From contig JAPKZK010000038.1 of assembly GCA_026393835.1 (NCBI GenBank), forward strand, positions 124,001-188,000: a stretch of DNA of 64,000 nucleotides. The letters are read 5' to 3'. The notes under the pieces were generated by a model. That model saw only the letters and a list, made by a program, of their open reading frames with translations. It ran no database searches and had not been told where the DNA came from. The position numbers were made by a program, and so were the translations under genes. This DNA comes from Candidatus Aminicenantota bacterium. GTDB taxonomy: Bacteria; Acidobacteriota; Aminicenantia; UBA2199. Shown one piece after another: positions 60,084-64,000 of the stretch (within the stretch, counting starts at the first letter, position 1; every line of letters begins with the position of its first letter).

Positions 60084-60804
60084 TCATACCGAGCAGTTAC
60101 CGTCGCCCCCGGAGGAGACCGGCAGTATTCCCGAACCCCCAAAATTAATTGTTCCTTTTGAGGACCCTACCAAAGAGTTTTTCACCGGTCTTTTTGAGAC
60201 AATGAAGTTGGTTTTATTTGAACCTACCCGTTTTTTCAGGGATTACAAACTGGACGGTTCCATAGCAAGGCCCCTCCTGTTTGCGGTTATGATCGGGTGG
60301 ACCGCGGCAACTATCAGCGCCATGTGGGGAACCGTTGTCAACAAATCGATATTTAGCTACTTACAAGAGCGTATGCCCGACCTGGAGGGGGTCGATTGGG
60401 AGCGACTTGCATCCGGTGGGAGTTCGATGGATTTTGCATTTACACTGATCCTTGCGCCCATTTTTATCGTGTTCGGGTTATTTATTATTGCCGGCGTTTA
60501 TCACTTGTTTTTGATGATAGCAAAAGGCGCCAACAAGAATTTCGAAACGACATTTAACGTGGCGGCCTACGGCATGGTAACCCGTCTTGCGGAATTCATT
60601 CCCTTTTGCGGCAGTTTGATCGCATGGATTTATGGTCTGGTTTTAGCCATTATCGGCTTAGCCGGGGCCCACAAAACAGACAGTGGGAAAGCGGCCTTTG
60701 CCGTTCTCGCCCCTGTTGTGTTGTGCTGTTTTTGTATTTTAATGATTTTCATGATGATCGGGGCGACCGGGTTTATGGCAGTGCTTAATAAATCCCTCCG
60801 GTGA
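60070..60804 (+). CDS. YIP1-family membrane protein
   Basis: 244 residues from MNQDDHTEQLPSPPEETGSI. An acidic, proline-rich start then FEDPTKEFFTGLFETMKLVLFEPTRFFRDY, the typical YIP1 entry, and five membrane helices (LLFAVMIGWTAATISAM, LILAPIFIVFGLFII, MVTRLAEFIPFCGSLIAWIYG and others). Function unknown in bacteria. AAAGGAGG site. Stop overlaps the next start (GTGA). Confidence 0.9.
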   Translation: MNQDDHTEQLPSPPEETGSIPEPPKLIVPFEDPTKEFFTGLFETMKLVLFEPTRFFRDYKLDGSIARPLLFAVMIGWTAATISAMWGTVVNKSIFSYLQERMPDLEGVDWERLASGGSSMDFAFTLILAPIFIVFGLFIIAGVYHLFLMIAKGANKNFETTFNVAAYGMVTRLAEFIPFCGSLIAWIYGLVLAIIGLAGAHKTDSGKAAFAVLAPVVLCCFCILMIFMMIGATGFMAVLNKSLR

Positions 60805-61214
60805 AATTAAAAAGTACCGTTCGAACAAAGGGGGAGTTGAATCTCCCCCTGGTTTATTTCATGGTGACGGGGACCTGTACCCTGATGGTCTATGTCCTTT
60901 ACCTTGCGATACAAATTCCCCGTATCCCCTGTATTTTTAAAGCACTTACGGGATATCCCTGCCCAACCTGCGGCGCCACAAGGGTTATAAGGTCTCTATT
61001 CCAGTTCGATATCCTATCCGCTTTTCTCCGGAACCCGCTGCTTTTCCTGGCGGGTGTTGTATTTATCGCCTGGGTGTTTTATGGATTCTACATGTTATTT
61101 TCCGGGAAAAAGGTACAGGTTGTTTTAAGCGAAAAAGAAAGCCGCTTATTGAGATGGGGCGTAATGATCCTCTTCTTTATAAACTGGATTTACCTGGCAG
61201 CGGCAAGAGTTTAG
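60801..61214 (+). CDS. DUF2752 membrane protein
   Basis: 137 residues from a GTG that overlaps the YIP1 stop. Three membrane helices. The signature PCPTCGATRVIRSLFQFDILSAFLRNP is that of DUF2752. The YIP1-DUF2752 order is a recurrent pair in bacteria. Role unknown. Confidence 0.9.
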   Translation: MKLKSTVRTKGELNLPLVYFMVTGTCTLMVYVLYLAIQIPRIPCIFKALTGYPCPTCGATRVIRSLFQFDILSAFLRNPLLFLAGVVFIAWVFYGFYMLFSGKKVQVVLSEKESRLLRWGVMILFFINWIYLAAARV

Positions 61215-61269
61215 GGAAATTATTTGAATGCCCCCTTATCTTCCTTCATTTATTCCTTGTGTTCTCATA

Positions 61270-61395
61270 AGTTCTCATAAATTCAAATTAATTCAAATTA
61301 ATTCAAAAACCATAAAAACCATTCATATCAATATTATACAATCAGACAAATTCAAATTAAATTAAATAATTCAAATTAATTCAAATTAATTTCGA
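61270..61395 (+). repeat. TTCAAATTAA decamer repeats
   Basis: At least seven copies of a 10-nt word TTCAAATTAA, two blocks at 61283-61308 and 61350-61393. The spacing of 10 nt keeps A-tracts in phase with the helix, so curved DNA is likely. Lies just beyond the 3' end of the Schlafen-like gene. Confidence 0.75.
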
Positions 61396-61400
61396 GGTCC

Positions 61401-63077
61401 TTAAACAAGAGCATACCTCGACTTGTATACCGTGCCTATGTTCTGGATTTTTCCTCTTTTGCGAAGCGAAGCCAGGAGGTTTGAAAGTTTGATTTGTTTT
61501 TGCTGTTCATTCAGTATCTCCGGGAGTTTTGCAATGAGTAGAGTTTCTAAGTCTTTGCGGGTAGCTTCTTTATATTTTCTAAGGTATTCCAGGATCATGT
61601 TCTTATAATATTCATCATCAAATCCACGATGTTTGATGTACTGGGCTTTAAGTCTATCATCTCCTGTTTTACCCAGGACGATATCCGAAAGGAAATAGTT
61701 CGGTTTCCGCCCGGAGATCATGCCTTTCTTTTTCAGGGTAATAATTTCCTTATCTTGAACCGGTTTCCTTTTCTGTACTTTATCGAGGCAGATAATTTCG
61801 TTGAGAGTCAAGTCGGGGTTCCTGGCGAGGATACGCGCAAAATCGAGGTCCAGTACTTTGCCGGTAATCGTCACTTTGACATTGTTGTCGGATAAATCAT
61901 ATTCGGGCATAGGGAAATATCGTTGACTCTGAAAAATGAACATTTTTTTGATTCCCCCGCCGATGGTGTCTACCATTCTAAGGTTAAACATGGCTATAGC
62001 AAGAAAAGGATTCCGGTAATGCTGTTGGGGGGCATCTTCTTTGATGACTTTTTCTACCGAGCCGGGGATGAAGTCGCCGTAATTGGAGAAAACAAGGCGT
62101 CCATTTTCGAATTCGACGGCATTGATGCGGCCGCATTTGGTGTAATCTTGATGGGCAATGCAGTTGTTGAGCGCTTCCCGGATAATAAAGGGCTCGTAGG
62201 TGAGTACTTCGTCCGGGAAAAGGGTTCCCTCTTTTAAGTAGCGATATGTCAGGTTCCTGATTTTTGAAAAGACTTTGTCCACGGCGAGTAAAAAGGGAAT
62301 GTTTACGATCTCATAATCTTTTTCTATGTTATTTTGGTCTTTGAGAATCCAGCGGATTTTGGCGTCCGAGGGGGTAACAAAATGTTCCGATTCTTCGCGC
62401 CCCAGGAGAAGAATAGCGGTTCGGGTGATTTTCCCTTTAATTGTAAGTTTGGCTTTATTGAGGAAGGTGAGGTCATCCCATGTATCTGTTTCAAGGGCCA
62501 GTTCCGGGAATTTCCCTTTGAAGTTTTCCCTGGCCTTTAGGATTGCTTTTGGGTCAAGGTCTTCAAGTTCCGCATCCGGTATTATCATGGCGCTCCAGTC
62601 TTCCCTGGTTGCCTGGGACCGGATTCTTTCAATTTCTTCCAGGTTTAGCGGCGATAGTTCTTGGCCGTCGCGTCCGTAGTAATGGCCGTCGAAAGCAATG
62701 GGGATGCCTTGCGGCGCGGCAGGGACCTGGAACATAACAACGCGACCTTCGGCCAGATTGAGTTCGTAGATTTCCATAAAGGTAATGCGGTTTGTGATTT
62801 TATTGGCAATTTCGCTTTTGAGGCTGTCCAGGTCGGCCCGACTGGTTCGGAAGGAGCTGCCAATGATGGTTCGTCCGTTATCTTTTACGCCGAAAACAAG
62901 CCATGCGAAGGGTTGCCCTTTGAGGTTTGCTTCGTTGGACAGCGCGGAAAAATAGCGGCCGATTTTTGTGAAATCATATCCTCGATTTGCCTCCTTAAAC
63001 TCAAATACTTCGTTTTCCGCTGGTTGATCACGAAGATCATTTAAGATAGGCAATAATTGTTCTTTTGATAGATTCAT
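61401..63077 (-). CDS. Schlafen-like AlbA_2 / HATPase_c_4 ATPase
   Basis: 558 residues. The N-terminal AlbA_2 domain: ENEVFEFKEANRGYDFTKIGRYFSALSNEANLKGQPFAWLVFGVKDNGRTIIGS. The middle part has EALNNCIAHQDYTKCGRINAVEFENGRLVFSNYG, the degenerate GHKL-ATPase (HATPase_c_4) motif. The C-terminus is winged-helix-like (RKGMISGRKPNYF). Often found inside type I restriction loci. The ATG overlaps the upstream chimeric ORF by 4 nt. Confidence 0.88.
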   Translation of the reverse strand: MNLSKEQLLPILNDLRDQPAENEVFEFKEANRGYDFTKIGRYFSALSNEANLKGQPFAWLVFGVKDNGRTIIGSSFRTSRADLDSLKSEIANKITNRITFMEIYELNLAEGRVVMFQVPAAPQGIPIAFDGHYYGRDGQELSPLNLEEIERIRSQATREDWSAMIIPDAELEDLDPKAILKARENFKGKFPELALETDTWDDLTFLNKAKLTIKGKITRTAILLLGREESEHFVTPSDAKIRWILKDQNNIEKDYEIVNIPFLLAVDKVFSKIRNLTYRYLKEGTLFPDEVLTYEPFIIREALNNCIAHQDYTKCGRINAVEFENGRLVFSNYGDFIPGSVEKVIKEDAPQQHYRNPFLAIAMFNLRMVDTIGGGIKKMFIFQSQRYFPMPEYDLSDNNVKVTITGKVLDLDFARILARNPDLTLNEIICLDKVQKRKPVQDKEIITLKKKGMISGRKPNYFLSDIVLGKTGDDRLKAQYIKHRGFDDEYYKNMILEYLRKYKEATRKDLETLLIAKLPEILNEQQKQIKLSNLLASLRKRGKIQNIGTVYKSRYALV

Positions 63078-63238
63078 ATTGTTTTCCTCACATCGATTTT
63101 TCCCGCCATTTCCACAAGGAGTTCCACGGTCTCCGCTTCCAATTCCGCAATGTAAGCCTTGATTTTCTCCAGGCCGCGGAGCAGGTTGCAGATGCTCCGG
63201 ATAAAGTTTGCCATCTGGCTGTGAGATTGAACGGACAT
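63074..63238 (-). pseudogene. HsdM-HsdS-like chimeric remnant, 54 residues
   Basis: MSVQSHSQMANFIRSICNLLRG resembles the start of type I methylase HsdM (xxFIWSIxNLLRGPYK). It then jumps to LEKIKAYIAELEAETVELLV and EMAGKIDVRKTI, the coiled end of a specificity subunit (GKIDVR). A deletion between two neighbouring genes would produce this. AAGGAG precedes the ATG and the stop overlaps the Schlafen-like start (ATGA), so the frame is likely still translated and may only serve coupling. Confidence 0.6.
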
Positions 63239-63415
63239 TGGGTAGTTCTCCTTATCCAGCGTTTAAAAACATCCAATGCGGTATTATAAACCATGTCCCC
63301 GCGATTTGCAAATAAACAAGTGTTTTAGCCACCAGGCAAATTTTTTTACCCCTCCAAATGTTCCGGCACATCACCCAACCATTCTACGCCGCTGGATTTA
63401 TAGTGCGGATAGGGG

Positions 63416-64000
63416 TTATATTTCATCGGTGGCCTCCGTTTCCGCATTTCGTGCATCTAACATCGTCGCCCATTCATGCATTTTTTGTTTTAATAAGGCC
63501 CTGGAAATTAGTTTATGCTCATATTCGGCCACAAGGGCGGGCGAAAGTGTACGGCTTAAGGCGTATTCAACCACTTCATCATCTTTGTTGCGACATAACA
63601 AAACCCCGATACTAGGGTTCTCGTGCGGCCGTTTGCGGTCCCTATCAAGCGCTTCAAGATAAAAAGAAAGCTGCCCTATATGAGCCGGCTCAAATTTGCC
63701 TGTTTTTAACTCAAAAGCCACCAGGCATTGTAAGTCGCGGTGATAAAAAAGTAAGTCCAATTCAAAGTCCGTATTCCCCACCTGCAAACGAACCTTTTCA
63801 CCCACAAACGTAAAACCGTCTCCTAACTCAAGAAGGAACCGGCAGAGATTTTTAACCAGCGCCTCCCGTAAATCTTTTTCATGGTATGGAGAGGGTAAAT
63901 CGATGAAATCCAGCATATAACTATCTTTGAAAATACCGCCGACGTCCTGTGGTAATTCTCTCACCACTGGTGAGAGTTTTTGTTCGGCAAGCATGGTGCG
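63416..64000 (-). CDS. DUF1016/YhcG-like PD-(D/E)XK nuclease, 5' end beyond window
   Basis: At least 194 residues to the right edge, where the frame stays open. Core FTFVGEKVRLQVGNTDFELDLLFYHRDLQCLVAFELKTGKF is the nuclease signature (D, ExK in FELKTGKF). The start FKDSYMLDFIDLPSPYHEKDLREALVKNLCRFLLELG is typical of the C-terminal half of this family. Members sit in restriction islands. Stop at 63416. Confidence 0.88.
   Translation of the reverse strand, partial: RTMLAEQKLSPVVRELPQDVGGIFKDSYMLDFIDLPSPYHEKDLREALVKNLCRFLLELGDGFTFVGEKVRLQVGNTDFELDLLFYHRDLQCLVAFELKTGKFEPAHIGQLSFYLEALDRDRKRPHENPSIGVLLCRNKDDEVVEYALSRTLSPALVAEYEHKLISRALLKQKMHEWATMLDARNAETEATDEI

Noticed and set aside
61270..61395. 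Replication origin or iteron array
   Set aside because: Decamer A/T repeats alone, with no DnaA boxes, rep gene or GC-skew evidence available.

Overview
This 64 kb window comes from a bacterial chromosome that I cannot place to species. The GC content is moderate. Housekeeping genes (recA, divIVA, yggT, yggS, lepB) sit between respiratory and signalling genes. Intergenic space is unusually full of short word-like repeats and of toxin-antitoxin (TA) debris. This fits a large-genome, environmental, probably anaerobic or heme-rich respiring bacterium from an uncultured lineage (an Aminicenantota/Acidobacteriota-like relative is my guess, not a demonstration). I saw no rRNA or tRNA gene, CRISPR array or classical insertion sequence.

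Layout. 1-3.6 kb: end of a HEAT-repeat protein, two decaying PIN-toxin modules and a DUF4143 ATPase. 3.9-11.7 kb: an exported deiminase-fold (GME) enzyme, then a cytochrome operon (tetraheme cytochrome, lipoprotein, ResB-CcsA heme-lyase fusion, 11-heme cytochrome fused to a cytochrome b-like domain). 11.8-15.2 kb: Rpn-type nuclease, HEPN/MNT and PIN modules, the first 21-nt repeat array. 15.4-20.1 kb: polysaccharide pyruvyl transferase, hybrid histidine kinase, EFR1 ferredoxin-flavodoxin. 20.2-27.2 kb: accessory island with MNT/HEPN and AbiE wrecks, one intact MNT-HEPN pair, an Sll1717-type P-loop ATPase, a broken cas6-like gene, a second repeat array and an AbrB/PIN pair. 27.5-35.6 kb: lipid kinase, lytic transglycosylase, VanZ-like protein, the recA-divIVA-yggT-yggS cluster, XRE regulator, NtrY-like kinase. 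35.8-40.4 kb: MOP-fold exporter, sirtuin, MNT, MFS transporter. 40.5-47.2 kb: third repeat array, then a 2-oxoacid dehydrogenase operon (E1a-E1b-E2-E3-lipoate ligase). 47.3-54.8 kb: second accessory island (XRE, broken TIR-WD40 gene, PIN, nucleotidyltransferase and MazF remnants, AAA ATPase). 54.9-61.2 kb: COG2509 flavoprotein, lepB, hybrid kinase plus receiver, YIP1/DUF2752 pair. 61.4-64 kb: debris of a type I restriction island (Schlafen-like ATPase, HsdM/HsdS-like chimera, DUF1016 nuclease).

Three sequence-level patterns go beyond ordinary annotation. (1) About ten genes have a clear promoter (TTGAMA-like, about 17 nt, TAnnnT-like) whose -10 box ends only 6-9 nt before the start codon, with no Shine-Dalgarno site; these should be leaderless mRNAs in a genome whose other genes have good AGGAGG sites. 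(2) Three unrelated intergenic regions carry degenerate arrays with a 20-21 nt period, each with its own sequence but the same design: an A/T-rich core alternating with a variable half. (3) Intergenic repeats are built as inverted repeats whose arms iterate a short word (CTTGGTG, GGATGA and others). Two such elements have become coding sequence in the cytochrome operon: one forms the linker of the ResB-CcsA fusion, the other supplies the tail of that protein and the signal peptide of the next.

At least fourteen TA-like loci are visible and more than half are damaged. Twice a small TA-type gene lies between two copies of the 3' end of a neighbouring gene (sirtuin; WD40 gene), which hints at how such modules enter or are copied here.
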